A DNA stretch of 64,000 nt from Peltaster fructicola. Its lineage: Eukaryota; Ascomycota; Dothideomycetes. How positions within the stretch are numbered: the stretch's first letter is position 1; each line of letters opens with the position of its first letter. The position numbers and the translations under genes are program-made. The stretch spans positions 992,001 through 1,056,000 of the forward strand of contig CP051139.1 in the NCBI GenBank assembly GCA_001592805.2. Direction: 5' to 3'. The notes beneath the pieces were generated by a model. That model saw only the letters and a program-made list of their open reading frames with translations, was not told the origin of the DNA and made no database searches. Below are positions 21,801 to 30,337 of this stretch, piece by piece.

Positions 21801-24428
21801 GCTTGTGCTGCATTGCCTGTGGCCACCACGAGAGTCGATTGGCGTCTTCACGAGCGCAACCAGGATCATCTGCTTGCATTGCAGCCATTCCATCTGCAGC
21901 CCAGTGTCGCTGGAGTTCAGATCACCCATTGTGCTAGTATGACTTGCGTACTCTATCCTGTACAACAGCTCATGCTCTCATGGATGCTAGAGATGGAGTC
22001 TGGTGTCGACATCATGCTTGAAGCATCACAAGATGCTACTCTTCTGGAGCATGATTGGACATTAGAGGCTCGGGCTCAAGGCTCACTCCATGTCCGTGGC
22101 GGCATATGCGCCGATCAACCAGGCTTCGGTAAGACGGTGACCTCTCTTGCTTTGATCGCTACCACAGACACACAAGCAGCTCAGCAGGCCTTCCATCATC
22201 GCTATATCGCTCGAACGGCTGACCTTGCAGCAACAAATGCAACACTGATCATCTGTCCGCAATCACTGGTCCGCCAATGGGCGACAGAGATGCGCAACAA
22301 GCTGCCATACAGAGAAAAGCGTGACTTTATTGTCATTGCAACAATGGCTGACCTCAAGCGTTTCACTGCAGAGGACTTCAGGAAGGTCAAAGCCATCATC
22401 CTCAGTCGAAACCTACTATCGAGTGATGGTTATATCAGAACTCTGGCAGCCTTTTCCGCCACACCCCTACCAGCAATTCATACTGGGAACATGGTCGAGA
22501 AGTGGCTTGCACACATTCAGCCTCGCATAGCTAAACACACACGGATGCTTGAAGCTTCGACGATACAAGCTCTACAGACACATACACAACAAGCCTATGA
22601 GACCAGCGTTCGAGAGAGCTATGCGTCCAGCAGTCGACTGATTCTGAGTCCTCCCACAGCCACAGCTGCAAGCAGAAAACCTATCAAGAAGTCGAAGGCC
22701 TTGAGTGAAGCAGATTTCAAGACCCTCACCATGCCACTGGTACATATGTTCTTCTTCAGCCGAATCATTGTCGACGAGTTTCATGATCTAGACGCAATGC
22801 AGCATGTCTTGATCAAGTCACTACAAGCTGATAAGCACTGGGGCCTGTCAGCAACGCCCAAGATGAACGATATGTACGACATTGCTCAGATGGCAGCTTT
22901 GATCAGAGTGCCCTTGCAGTACGGCGGTATCTCCACTGCGACCATGAAGACACAGAATGTCCGAAAGCTGCGAAAGGAGATGTCAGACTTCGAACTGTTT
23001 GACACTATGAGAGAATCACCCTCGGACTCAGCACACACGCTGATGTATAAGATGGACGAACTGTTTCTACACAAGTTTGTTAGACAGAACATGATGGATT
23101 TCGCCGAGTTGCCCATCGAGCACCATCTTATCTCAGTCACGTTACCAGCAGGTCAGTACGTCCTATACAACGAACTCCACGCCCTTCTCTTCTCCCAAGG
23201 AATGCAGCTTCGGAAAAGCAGAAGTACTATAGGACATGCCAGGGACAAGCGGCTGGCCGTCGCAATCAAAGATGCGGAATTCCCTCAAGAAGCTCTGTCA
23301 AGATATGCTGCTCAGACACAAAGTGAAGAAGAGAGCCTACCCAATTTGGTGCGAGAAGCTGAGTTCCAAGTACGAAAAGTACAGAAACAGCTAGCATTTA
23401 CTATCGCCACCTCGCAGCGTATCATAGGAGAAGTCTCCGATGCCGAAGATGTATCAGCTCTTCCTGACGTGCTCGACGAACAAGACTTTCAGCAGTATGT
23501 CTTTGAATTGGTCAAATCCGTTGGCGGAATGCGCTTGCCTCCAAAGGAAGCTCGTTTGTGTATCGATGATGAGAATGATGACGATCAGCCAGATACAAGA
23601 TCTGGGTCACAGACGATAGCTACTGGGCTGCTTGACTGCTCAACAGGACTTCTCAAGGCGCTGCGATCCCTTCGATTTCTGCAGGCCTGCAACTCCAGTC
23701 TGGTCTGCTCTCGCTCTTGTGGCACAATGGGAGCGTTCACACAGCATAGCGACATCTTCGCAATCTCTGTCCATTGCGGACACATCTTCTGCAGTTTCTG
23801 TCTCCGGCAGCACCAACTACAGCATCGAGAGCAGTGCGCTGTTTCAGGGTGTAGCGCAATCATACTCGATGAGACTCTACTCTGGAGCCAGTCACTGGTA
23901 AATTCGTCTCGTGCACTATCCTGCGGTAAGGCTGGTGCTGTCGTTGAAGTCCTCAGGACTATCGCGCGAAAAGAAGAGCAGGCAGTGATCTTCGTCCAAT
24001 ACAGTAGCCAGTTCGTGGACGTTGAGGAAGCTCTCAAACAGGCCGGCCTCAAGCACGTCACCATCAGGAATGCATCGAGGGCTGATGATCAAGTCTCTAC
24101 ATTTCAGCACCATCGCGACATTGTTGCGATGCTACTCAATGCTTCAGATGAGACGGCTGCCGGTCTCAATTTGCAAATGGCCAACCATGTCATTTTTGTC
24201 TCGCCGTTGCTAAGAACGACTAAGTACTCCTATGATGCGACCATGGCGCAGGCTATTGGTCGAGTCAAGCGACATGGGCAGCAAAGAGTCATTCATGTAC
24301 ATCGAATCTATGCACTGCACACCATTGATGTTGACATATTGGAGGAGCGAGAGCCCGGCCTAGGGGTGAGATCTGAGAGACCTGATGGCACGCGGTGCAT
24401 GAAGGCTTTCACTTCTGATGTTGAATGA
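18804..24428 (+). CDS. dnmt5: DNMT5-type cytosine-5 DNA methyltransferase fused to RING and SNF2 ATPase
   Basis: DNMT5 proteins methylate CpG in DNA, and the Cryptococcus enzyme is an ATP-dependent maintenance methyltransferase. This one is a single exon of 1874 codons; 18804 is the first in-frame ATG and has a good context (acgATGG). The methyltransferase spans about residues 50-450: SAM motif ATCCSGTES (54-62), catalytic cysteine in GTSCVDYSRLN (C150), ENV (193-195), QTRQRG (228-233) and NAMTSTVVG. A cysteine-rich patch follows (QCACEIGMRC...CMTCGHTACIGC). The SNF2 part has Walker A QPGFGKT (about 1105), DEFH (about 1323) and GLSATPK (about 1346), then a RING (HCGHIFCSFC) and a helicase C domain with AQAIGRVKRHGQ. 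No chromodomain is seen at the N-terminus. All key catalytic residues are present, so it looks functional. Confidence 0.95.
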   Translation: MENLLGRTKHNRGLASDLPSISDVKDMFGDMVQRGLALGLAQALGHLSQPLRVATCCSGTESPLLALTMISDAIQQSAAPSLNVEHLFSSEIVPYKQAYIERNFRPAIIFRDIREMSSAVNDQTPMATTVYGSQVAVPPGVHLLIAGTSCVDYSRLNSKRQDLDESGSGESSKTFYAVLDYVKKFRPPIVLLENVKSAAWKKMLDEYEKIDYVVAGVFVDTKDFYIPQTRQRGYMICFDAVYADAAQAVKQWQELMARFKRPASSPFTAFLLPPEAILQRIDAFVPPSRDVGWALCKIRQLRYREQHKLGHARPFTKWQESGYVAVPENGSAAWFKRQTERVKDSIDCAILRKALHINGGYDARFKTRIFNLSQNIDRAEDTGPFGICTCITPSGIFYVSDASRVLAPEETLRLQGLPLDKISFTTETPNELHDLAGNAMTSTVVGAAILSALICGHKAIRQDSTRNGHSVPALPAESALRSVQKDLVQTGHLSTMMSRLVIDDLARQLPIKPMPLKELAEIAHLVRRQCACEIGMRCTTAAIRLCMTCGHTACIGCAGNPLHDYGEATSQPPSGFASPTTFARDLRASLPLHLGFRFEHDARQTILSQVGDATIIDLVMSALSETFSIGQTRRTGHWSTIYHAQQARLELRFSNATAVWYLFVDQPSQQRLRGMTLEANITYPVARCTASHGLDPGSRWEVRCTKQRSVQVTIRGTGDKLPSWWALCQLPGYEGHFIWQYLDIAISEEHLSEELRNVCGRYQHFPNCGTSHDSLYVKYSPERRPVYLFRDPTRTGDAALDCFVFAHDQEAVGYDEVRPLLGRLPAVWTPWHPKSALDVDLSSEWQHSTLLVDEWLAADINLVPKLLDIVVQANRALDHRIECRMSQPLALCIAQSPSPCQGRLAGIRWISELMKRHLSELNWAAYDGDIPRMACETCAPTRPFLAWTLTSNATIEPVEDSRAAATFEHCIRDRPAAIYLKQHTDAVSLEVNVRSLVHRACAALPVATTRVDWRLHERNQDHLLALQPFHLQPSVAGVQITHCASMTCVLYPVQQLMLSWMLEMESGVDIMLEASQDATLLEHDWTLEARAQGSLHVRGGICADQPGFGKTVTSLALIATTDTQAAQQAFHHRYIARTADLAATNATLIICPQSLVRQWATEMRNKLPYREKRDFIVIATMADLKRFTAEDFRKVKAIILSRNLLSSDGYIRTLAAFSATPLPAIHTGNMVEKWLAHIQPRIAKHTRMLEASTIQALQTHTQQAYETSVRESYASSSRLILSPPTATAASRKPIKKSKALSEADFKTLTMPLVHMFFFSRIIVDEFHDLDAMQHVLIKSLQADKHWGLSATPKMNDMYDIAQMAALIRVPLQYGGISTATMKTQNVRKLRKEMSDFELFDTMRESPSDSAHTLMYKMDELFLHKFVRQNMMDFAELPIEHHLISVTLPAGQYVLYNELHALLFSQGMQLRKSRSTIGHARDKRLAVAIKDAEFPQEALSRYAAQTQSEEESLPNLVREAEFQVRKVQKQLAFTIATSQRIIGEVSDAEDVSALPDVLDEQDFQQYVFELVKSVGGMRLPPKEARLCIDDENDDDQPDTRSGSQTIATGLLDCSTGLLKALRSLRFLQACNSSLVCSRSCGTMGAFTQHSDIFAISVHCGHIFCSFCLRQHQLQHREQCAVSGCSAIILDETLLWSQSLVNSSRALSCGKAGAVVEVLRTIARKEEQAVIFVQYSSQFVDVEEALKQAGLKHVTIRNASRADDQVSTFQHHRDIVAMLLNASDETAAGLNLQMANHVIFVSPLLRTTKYSYDATMAQAIGRVKRHGQQRVIHVHRIYALHTIDVDILEEREPGLGVRSERPDGTRCMKAFTSDVE

Positions 24429-24578
24429 TGGCTTGTGTTTGGATGATGCTTGTGAAGATTTTGTGTATTTCATTACATTCGGAGGCTTGCTTGAGGCCAG
24501 ATGGCTAGTCTTGCTGCGATCAACGCAGAGCCGAGTGTTCTCGAAGGCTAGACCCTCGTCTGCAGTGCGTCTCCATCA

Positions 24579-25015
24579 TCAGACGGGGTAGGCGCATTTC
24601 CAGCTCCGTGCTCTGTTGTCGAAGTTGATGTAGGGGTCGGTAAGATCAGCATAACCTGGCCAGAAGATGCCGACAGATTGGTCGCCACTGCAATTCTCCT
24701 CACTGTTCCAGTCAGTAGTATTCAGAAACCATCGATGCGACCTGCCTGTATAGCCAGCAGACAACGCCTTGATCTGGTCCCGCAGAACTAACCTGGTTGG
24801 CTAGTCCATCAGGTAACTTTGGAGCTGTTGCGATCAGCTTGAATCCAGCAGTAAGTGTCGAACGTACAGCATGTGTTCAAATGGTTGCAGAGATTCTGGC
24901 CTTCACCCTCCCAGTTTGGGTCTGCAGTCATGTAGAAGCAGAAGAACAAGTCGCGAGCTGATGGTGCGGCAAGCGCAAGTGTCGTAAAGAAGCTGAGAGC
25001 CGCAATGACCTTCAT
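24579..25015 (-). CDS. Small secreted cysteine-rich protein, effector-like
   Basis: This gene encodes a 116-aa predicted secreted protein. Exons are 25015-24868, 24824-24746 and 24702-24579. The first ~17 residues (MKVIAALSFFTTLALAAP) form a signal peptide with likely cleavage at the Ala-rich end. The mature part has six cysteines, which could make three disulfides. Its pattern, C...C...C..LPD..ANQVSSAGPDQG..C.LY...C.G, then GIFWPGYADL and WKC, matches a widespread family of small fungal secreted proteins. Both introns are 43 nt. The first is GT-AG (GTACGT). The second has donor GCAGGT after TACAG, a perfect CTGAC branch and CAG acceptor, so it is read as GC-AG. Without these introns the frame breaks. 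A role in host or microbe interaction is only an inference. Confidence 0.75.
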
Positions 25016-25172
25016 ATTGATGGAAGCTGTAGGTGCACGCTTGTATCAAAGCTTGCTCGGAAGTGGTTGATGGATGAAGGAAGAGTCGCGAGTAGAGGCT
25101 GCAAAGTCGAACTTATAGATTCTAATGGCGAGGCAGTCACCGTTGAGGCGAGCATCGACTTCATCTCCCCAT

Positions 25173-26492
25173 TCATCGCACTCCTTCGAGCGTAGCAGGA
25201 ATGTTGGCATTACCTTTGTAGCCATTTGCCCAGGGTGGACGTCCGTCTTCATCAAATGCAGCCCACTCGAAGTGTGAGCAACCCTTCTGACCTGGCGTAT
25301 AGTTCGCATGACACATCCACATGTACCTGCCGCGAGTAGCCTTCTGCTTCTGTACGCACCTCAGTACGCAAGGCACGTTGCACTTGCATCGTGGAGTGTA
25401 GCGTGGATGGAGATAATCCTTGTAGCAGCGATAGGTAATGTTGATTCGTTTGTTACCAGCTATTGGATGTGGATCGATTCGTTGCGCAGGTGCTATCGCA
25501 TGCTTCCACTCTTCCTGCATTTCGGCATGCATGACAAGGAGCGAGTTGTGTGGGAGATGAATGGCAATCTGACCTTGTGTATCTGCTGCGGATTGCTCAT
25601 CAGAAGGGACACTCTTGCGCACTCGGAATTCCCTGGCGACACCTAGAGACAAGCTCCCGATGACAGCTCTTGGTCCAAGGTACGTACACTGATCGGAGTG
25701 GTATCCCACACTCTCTTTACCGCCATCGTAACAGTTGACGAAAGATGTATTCGGACGCCACTCTTCAGAAGATTGAAACTTGAGCTTCGCTTGGTCAGGA
25801 TTGAAGTCCCGAATACGTCTCTGAATCTCCTTATTGACGGCCTCTCGCACAGGAAAAGATGCTCGGAGCATTTCTTTTGTCGATTGATGTACATCTGCGA
25901 GGATACCGCCATTGTAGACATACTGGTCCTTCTGATCTTGAACCTCTGCGAGACTGTCAACGTAGAACGCGAATGTGTGTGGGCTCTCGACAGTCCGCTC
26001 GAACATCTGGAAAGTCTCCGTCTTGTAGGATGGAACCTCAATCAACAATTCTCGTAAGAGAAGCTCGGCATCCGCAGCCGGCAGGAAGTTGTGGATGATA
26101 GAGCATGGCGTGTGCTTTTCGATGTCTTCAGGGGAGAACAAATGAAGTGTTTGACCTTTTCTGGTAAGGCTCTTGCCTTTGGAAACACTACTCTGGCCTG
26201 CAAATGTCGCAAGAGACGATTGATAGCCTATACTGGTCGATTTGCGCGGCGATGTTTTGCTCATGGGTTGCAGAGCTTCGGAAGCCTTCTCAACGGACCC
26301 ATCATAGGCCAAAAGGAAGTCTAGTAAGACATCTTGAGACTTCGTCGGATGCAGTGATGATAGGATCGCTATCTTCAGTTCGGTTGAGTCTTCGTCTTGG
26401 TCTTGGTCTTCATGTTTGGCTCTGACATCGCGCTGAACCGATGCAGCGTTCTCTGGCGAGCGCTTGCGTTTGCACGATAGCCAGCCGTCCAT
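25173..26492 (-). CDS. AlkB-type 2-oxoglutarate/Fe(II) dioxygenase with CUE and GRF zinc-finger domains
   Basis: This 439-aa single-exon protein is predicted to demethylate alkylated bases in DNA or RNA, like ALKBH2/ALKBH3. An N-terminal CUE-like helix set (about 38-75, LKIAILSSLHP...DVLLDFL) would bind ubiquitin. The dioxygenase core runs about 115-360, with iron ligands H265 and D267 in YHSDQC, H331 in WKHAI, and R355 in KRINITYR for 2-oxoglutarate. A C-terminal GRF zinc finger follows (CKCNVPC...C, then C394 and GCSHFEW), a module that binds single-stranded nucleic acid. All catalytic residues are present. The start is the ATG at 26492. The gene points away from RPL18, with a 220-bp divergent spacer. 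Confidence 0.9.
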   Translation of the reverse strand: MDGWLSCKRKRSPENAASVQRDVRAKHEDQDQDEDSTELKIAILSSLHPTKSQDVLLDFLLAYDGSVEKASEALQPMSKTSPRKSTSIGYQSSLATFAGQSSVSKGKSLTRKGQTLHLFSPEDIEKHTPCSIIHNFLPAADAELLLRELLIEVPSYKTETFQMFERTVESPHTFAFYVDSLAEVQDQKDQYVYNGGILADVHQSTKEMLRASFPVREAVNKEIQRRIRDFNPDQAKLKFQSSEEWRPNTSFVNCYDGGKESVGYHSDQCTYLGPRAVIGSLSLGVAREFRVRKSVPSDEQSAADTQGQIAIHLPHNSLLVMHAEMQEEWKHAIAPAQRIDPHPIAGNKRINITYRCYKDYLHPRYTPRCKCNVPCVLRCVQKQKATRGRYMWMCHANYTPGQKGCSHFEWAAFDEDGRPPWANGYKGNANIPATLEGVR

Positions 26493-26712
26493 CACATATC
26501 GACATCATCTCGTGTGGCTGATGCTGAGGTGCTGACGCTCGATTCAAGTCACATCACGTGTGGTCCAGCAAGGGAAGAGCCGCGCTTAGTGCGATGGATG
26601 GAAAGTGCGTGCCAAGAGAAAATTAAGCCAACAGCGCACTTTTGCAAGTAGACCGTGTGACAGCCAACGACAACATCGCATACCCGGAACGACAACCAAC
26701 AACACAGTCAAG

Positions 26713-27504
26713 ATGGGTGTAAGTCAACTCGCATTCACCACGGCGTTGCCTAGTCAAGAGGAGCCTGCGAGCTGCGATCGCCTCCGGACGAAGCATGCGC
26801 CGGGATGAGTATCATGGACTTCAAGAAGCTCATGCTGTAACAGATCGACTTGGACAAGCACCACGTGAAGTCTGGCCACAGACAGGCACCAAAGAGCGAC
26901 AACCCATACATTGCCATCCTTCACAAGCTCTACACCTTCCTCGCACGCCGAACCGACTCCAACTTCAATGCAACCGTCCTTCGCCGTCTGCGCATGAGCC
27001 GCACAAACCGCCCACCAGTATGTTCATTAAGAGATGGAAACAATTGGCAAGGCTAATCAGGAGGCAGATCTCGCTGTCCAAGATTGTTGCAACCACACAG
27101 AACCCAGCAGCAAAGAAGAACAACGAGGGCAAAATCATTGCTGTCGTCTCAAGAGTCCTGGACGACAACCGTCTCCTTGAGACACCAAAGCTTTCCATTT
27201 GCGCACTTGGTTTCGCTGCAACTGCACGCGCTCGTATCCTCAAGGCTGGTGGAGAGTGCTTGACATTCGACCAGCTTGCACTCCGTGCACCAACTGGCTC
27301 CAACGTTGTCCTTCTCCGTGGACCAAAGCACGCTCGTGAGGCATACAAGCACTTCGGCATGGGCCCACACAAGAACAAGGTATGTTGCATACGACGGAGG
27401 TTACGATCGTCTCTAACAACAAACAGAAGCCATACATCGAGAGCAAGGGCAGGAAATTCGAGCGTGCTCGTGGACGACGACGATCTCGTGGTTTCAAGGT
27501 CTAG
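26713..27504 (+). CDS. rpl18: 60S ribosomal protein L18 (eL18)
   Basis: This is a structural protein of the large ribosomal subunit. Four exons, 26713-26718, 26844-27017, 27068-27379 and 27427-27504, encode 189 aa. The first coding exon holds only Met-Gly. The first intron is long for this window (125 nt, GTAAGT...AACAG); the others are 50 and 47 nt. The product starts [20 protein letters not shown], contains RPPISLSKIV and [14 protein letters not shown], and ends [16 protein letters not shown], all diagnostic for eL18. Length agrees with fungal orthologues. The tiny first exon and longer first intron are common in ribosomal protein genes and may boost expression. Confidence 0.97.
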
Positions 27505-27875
27505 ATGTAACGATAGTGGACGACAAGCAAATGTCTATGCTTTCGACATCAGACCAGCCAACATGAAGCAAGAAGGCGTGAGCGGAATGACATGGCATTA
27601 TGCAGTGGATATGAATGCTCCTCTGCTGCTTAGCACGGTATTAGGCGTTACAGCAAAGGCTTGCTGGAATCAATACACATTTGAAAGTCATTACTGTGTC
27701 AGTCGAGGAAGATAGCATTCTCATCGTCTCGACATGAGACTGTACAAGTGCATGATGTTGTGATGCCTCGGGTGTGCTGCCATTGGCATGACGCTGAAAT
27801 TTTGATAGACGCCAAAAGTTCTTAGTCACCCTTCAATGTGGCCACCACCATACAACACACTTCATACTTACGGTC
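27505..27875. other. Intergenic region between RPL18 and ADE2
   Basis: This 371-bp spacer joins the RPL18 3' end to the ADE2 promoter; both genes run on the plus strand. A reading frame from RPL18 intron read-through crosses it but has no domain. I see no other feature. Confidence 0.5.
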
Positions 27876-29579
27876 ATGGATAAGACTGTGGGTGTCCTTG
27901 GCGGCGGCCAGCTGGGTCGCATGCTGGCAGAGTCAGCGAATCGACTGAATATACAAGTAAACTTTCTAGACAGCGAAAATGCTCCCGCAAAGCAGATTAC
28001 TCGACACAATGGCCATGTAGAAGGATCTTTCAAGGACGCAGCAGCTATCAAGAAGCTCGCTGCAGCCTCAGACGTTGTCACAGTCGAGATCGAGCATGTC
28101 GACACATACGTTCTTGAGGAGATCTCTTCGACCACAGATGTACAGCCAAATTGGCGGACATTGAGGACTATCCAAGACAAGTATGCCCAGAAGGAGCACT
28201 TACACAAGCACGATGTCGCCACTGCGCAGTCAATGGCGTTGAATGCAGCGACGGACGAGGAGCTTAGCAGAGCTGCGGACTTGCTTGGTCTACCGTTCAT
28301 GCTCAAGACTCGCAAGGACGCTTACGATGGTCGAGGTAACTTCCCAATCAAATCAAAGGACGATTTCGAGAATGCTCTCCAGGCACTCGGTGGCAAGGAT
28401 CTCTACGCCGAGAAGTGGGCACAATTCACCATGGAACTGGCTGTGATGGTTGTCAAGACGCGTGACCAAGTGTTGTCCTTCCCAACGGTCGAGACGATCC
28501 ACGAGGACAGTATCTGCAAGCTCGTGTACGCACCAGCTCGTGGTGTGTCGTCAAAAGTCAATGAAGATGCACAAGCACTGGCCAGGAAGGCCGTGGCATG
28601 TTTCCCAGGCAAAGGTGTCTTTGGCGTCGAGATGTTCTTGCTACCCAATGACATTCTACTCATCAATGAGATTGCACCACGCCCGCATAACTCGGGACAT
28701 TACACGATCGAGGCTTGTCCCTTATCACAGTACGATGCACATCTGAGAGCCATCCTCGATCTGCCTATCTCACAGCAAAGCCTGCGAATCAGAGAACCAG
28801 CCATAATGCTCAACATCCTTGGCACAGACCAGAAGGACTCGCACACGCAAACGGCGAAGGAGGCTTTCAAGCTTTTCGATGGCGAGGGCGTGCATCTGTA
28901 TGGCAAAGGTGACGCACGCAAAGGACGAAAGATGGGTCATGTCACTATCACTGCGCCAAGCATGAGCGAAGCTGAGAGGAAGATACAACCATTGATCGAG
29001 TTTGTTGATCGTCAAGCCGGACGCAAGCACGAGGCAGCCAAGTCGACAGCACCTACGCCACTAGTTGCCGTCGTAATGGGTTCTGACTCCGACCTACCTG
29101 TGTTGCAGCCAGGTCTTGCCATACTGGAGAAGTTCTCGATCCCTTACACTACCCGTATCACATCAGCCCATCGCACGCCCACATGGATGGCAGAGTATGC
29201 TTCGTCGGCAGCCTCTCGAGGCATCAGATGTATAATCGGAGCAGCAGGAGGTGCAGCACATCTTCCAGGCATGGCAGCAGCACACACACCTCTTCCGGTC
29301 ATCGGCGTTCCTGTCAAGCCGACCATTGGCGACGGCATGGACAGCCTGCTCAGTATCTGCAACATGCCAAAGGGTGTGCCTGTTGCGACTGTCAGCGTCA
29401 ACAACAGCATCAATGCTGCGTTACTCGCTGCACGTATCCTTGGTAGCTCAGATCCAGTGTACCGCAAGAAGGTTGAGCAATACATGCAGGATTCTGAGGC
29501 GGAAGTCCGTGAGAAGGACAGACGGCTCGACAGCATGGGGCCAGAAGCATATGCTCAGAAATATCTTCAGAAGAAGTGA
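27876..29579 (+). CDS. ade2: Phosphoribosylaminoimidazole carboxylase (PurK-PurE fusion)
   Basis: ADE2 converts aminoimidazole ribotide (AIR) to carboxy-AIR in purine synthesis. The gene is one exon of 567 codons, close to the 571 aa of yeast Ade2. The N-terminal PurK-like ATP-grasp part (about 1-380) starts VGVLGGGQLGRMLAESA and includes KTRKDAYDGRGNF and NEIAPRPHNSGHYTIEA. The C-terminal PurE-like part (about 395-560) starts VVMGSDSDLPVLQPG and carries ITSAHRTP and GAAGGAAHLPGM, the AIR carboxylase site. No motif is missing. Loss of this gene typically causes a red pigment in fungi. Confidence 0.97.
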   Translation: MDKTVGVLGGGQLGRMLAESANRLNIQVNFLDSENAPAKQITRHNGHVEGSFKDAAAIKKLAAASDVVTVEIEHVDTYVLEEISSTTDVQPNWRTLRTIQDKYAQKEHLHKHDVATAQSMALNAATDEELSRAADLLGLPFMLKTRKDAYDGRGNFPIKSKDDFENALQALGGKDLYAEKWAQFTMELAVMVVKTRDQVLSFPTVETIHEDSICKLVYAPARGVSSKVNEDAQALARKAVACFPGKGVFGVEMFLLPNDILLINEIAPRPHNSGHYTIEACPLSQYDAHLRAILDLPISQQSLRIREPAIMLNILGTDQKDSHTQTAKEAFKLFDGEGVHLYGKGDARKGRKMGHVTITAPSMSEAERKIQPLIEFVDRQAGRKHEAAKSTAPTPLVAVVMGSDSDLPVLQPGLAILEKFSIPYTTRITSAHRTPTWMAEYASSAASRGIRCIIGAAGGAAHLPGMAAAHTPLPVIGVPVKPTIGDGMDSLLSICNMPKGVPVATVSVNNSINAALLAARILGSSDPVYRKKVEQYMQDSEAEVREKDRRLDSMGPEAYAQKYLQKK

Positions 29580-30337
29580 AGGAACACCTGCAGACACGGC
29601 TGGCCTTTGCTCACGGGGCCTACCAAATTGCTTCGTGGTGTACCATATAGACTTACGAGGGGGAGCCGAAATACGGTGGTCGTGTGTGAGCTGCGTCAAC
29701 GTCATTGTCACGAGCATCAACGCGCTATCTCTACGACAACGCTGAAGCTATCGGTACGCGTCAAGTGATATACATTACTGTTGAAGATCCTGATCGAAAA
29801 GAGGTCCGAGTTTACAGCATTCGGTTGCTGTCTTTGTGATCAGAGGAATTAAAGTAGCACCATGCAATCTCTTGGCTTCGGGTTGGTGTCACTTTGCCTC
29901 ATATGATTGGCCTGTACCTGGCGCTTGACCGTGATAGGAAAGCAGTGTAATTTCCCAATAGCGCCTCCACGACATGGGTCTCCAGACCTGCAGCCGCCTC
30001 CTGGGTCCTTCGCACTTCGAGCACCTCTCTCGACTCTCATTTCTCATCCACGCCCAGCACGCTCAGCCGTAGCGATCACATTCATTGACTGCTTCTCTTT
30101 CGACGAACGCAGTGCATTTTTTCAGCCAGGCCGCCGCCCTTCATTCATCGGCGACCAGTATTCACCACCACGCTCGTCAGCGTTTACACCACTCCTTACG
30201 TGCTCCGCAGACAGCCACTCGACATTCCAGTACTCTGTCATTGTGCAGACTGTGTCAACTTCACATCCACGCGCCCTTGCAGCGTTTCCGAAGACCCTTT
30301 TCTGGCAGAAATCACAACACACTGACAAACAACCACA
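29580..30337. other. Intergenic region and pyrimidine-rich leader of the SH3 gene
   Basis: This 758-bp spacer holds the ADE2 3' end and the promoter of the SH3 membrane protein. Its right third (about 29990-30330) is rich in C and T, as is common upstream of well-expressed fungal genes. A 144-codon frame overlaps the start of the SH3 gene but has no recognisable domain. I reject it as a gene. Confidence 0.5.

Noticed and set aside
26719-26843. snoRNA inside RPL18 intron 1
   Set aside because: A weak C-box-like GATGAG is present but I found no D box or terminal stem.
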